A stretch of 64,000 nucleotides of DNA, taken from contig MHAZ01000019.1 in NCBI GenBank assembly GCA_001803165.1, forward strand, positions 124,001-188,000, read 5' to 3'. A program made the translations under genes and the position numbers. Source of the stretch: Stygiobacter sp. RIFOXYC2_FULL_38_25 (lineage in GTDB: Bacteria; Bacteroidota; Ignavibacteria; Ignavibacteriales; Melioribacteraceae). The notes below the pieces were generated by a model. It saw only the letters and a list, made by a program, of their open reading frames with translations, did not search any database and was not told the DNA's origin. Shown one piece after another: positions 63,818-64,000 of the stretch (position 1 is the stretch's first letter; every line of letters starts with the position of its first letter).

Positions 63818-64000
63818 TTACTTCAACAAAAGCATCTTCTTTGTTAAGTTAAAGCTGCCTGCTTCTATTCTGTAGAAATAAACACCGCTGCTCAAGTTTG
63901 AGGCGTTCCAATCAAATGAATATGAACCAGCTTTCATTTGTTTGTTAACAAGAGTTGCAACTTCTTGTCCAAGAACGTTGAAAACTTTTAAGCTAACATT
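63818..64000 (-). CDS. Type IX secretion sorting domain of a secreted protein (partial)
   Basis: This frame is not in the track because it runs off the right edge. The 60-residue C-terminus reads VFNVLGQEVATLVN, then GSYSFDWNASNLSSGVYFYRIEAG and ends in KKMLLLK. This is the Por/T9SS C-terminal sorting domain (type A), recognised by the type IX secretion system and removed on export. The rest of the protein lies beyond the window. It shows that the organism uses T9SS secretion. Confidence 0.92.
   Translation of the reverse strand, partial: NVSLKVFNVLGQEVATLVNKQMKAGSYSFDWNASNLSSGVYFYRIEAGSFNLTKKMLLLK

Overview
The window is AT-rich chromosomal DNA that most likely comes from the Ignavibacteriales or a close relative in the Bacteroidota/Chlorobi group. 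The signs are a type IX secretion (Por) sorting domain at the right edge, a TonB receptor/DUF4249 pair, a DUF5989/SGNH pair, Bacteroidota-style lipoprotein signals and a TAnnTTTG-type promoter. The assignment rests on gene content, not on a marker gene.

Left arm (1-34 kb), ordinary chromosome. It opens with a GAF-domain protein (partial), a Ser/Thr kinase-ATPase-TPR protein and a TPR protein. A lipoprotein and a tiny membrane protein follow. Next is a split cobalamin-dependent methionine synthase module: a homocysteine methyltransferase overlapping a MetH-type reactivation protein, beside a decayed uroporphyrinogen-decarboxylase-like (UroD) methyltransferase gene. From 10 to 20.3 kb, all on the minus strand, lies a complete reductive pyrimidine catabolism operon. 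It encodes an NCS1 permease, dihydropyrimidinase, PreA, PreT, an omega-amino acid aminotransferase, beta-ureidopropionase and a CoA-acylating semialdehyde dehydrogenase, interrupted by a four-helix-bundle (S23-type) gene. Together they would take uracil or thymine to beta-alanine or beta-aminoisobutyrate and then to acetyl- or propionyl-CoA. From 20.5 to 27.9 kb a plus-strand operon encodes two PrkA-type kinases, a DUF444 protein and SpoVR. Housekeeping and accessory genes follow: GNAT, amidase, AraC, DUF362 and aldo-keto reductase.

Centre (34.4-56.3 kb), a mobile region built on a tRNA-Ser(TGA) gene. Two integrative elements, each with its own tyrosine integrase, sit in tandem. Element 1 (about 15.4 kb) is bounded by a 71-bp direct repeat of the tRNA 3' part. 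Element 2 (about 6.2 kb) is bounded by a 51-bp repeat of the tRNA 5' part. The only intact tRNA-Ser copy lies at their junction and seems to take its 3' half from element 1 and its 5' half plus promoter from element 2. Two older tRNA tails, each followed by its own terminator, lie left of element 1 as scars.

Element 1 carries a filamentous-phage-type replication initiator, a long G-poor non-coding stretch and two related small proteins. It also carries a five-cassette integron array without an integrase (CALIN). The cassettes encode an RNase H-like protein, a 1241-aa nuclease-STAND NTPase, a membrane protein, a PD-(D/E)xK-type protein and a membrane-anchored Pif1-like helicase. In every cassette the 5' junction matches the R'' box of its own attC, which is direct evidence that these are cassettes. 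The array looks like a defence island. Further right are a GIY-YIG protein and a strongly structured 117-nt segment. Element 2 resembles a small phage satellite, with a Mor-like regulator, a replication organiser, coiled-coil proteins and a secreted TPR protein.

Right arm (56.4-64 kb), chromosome again: a secreted GH13 amylase, a TonB-dependent receptor, a DUF4249 lipoprotein, a DUF5989 protein, an SGNH hydrolase with TPRs, and the C-terminus of a type IX secreted protein.
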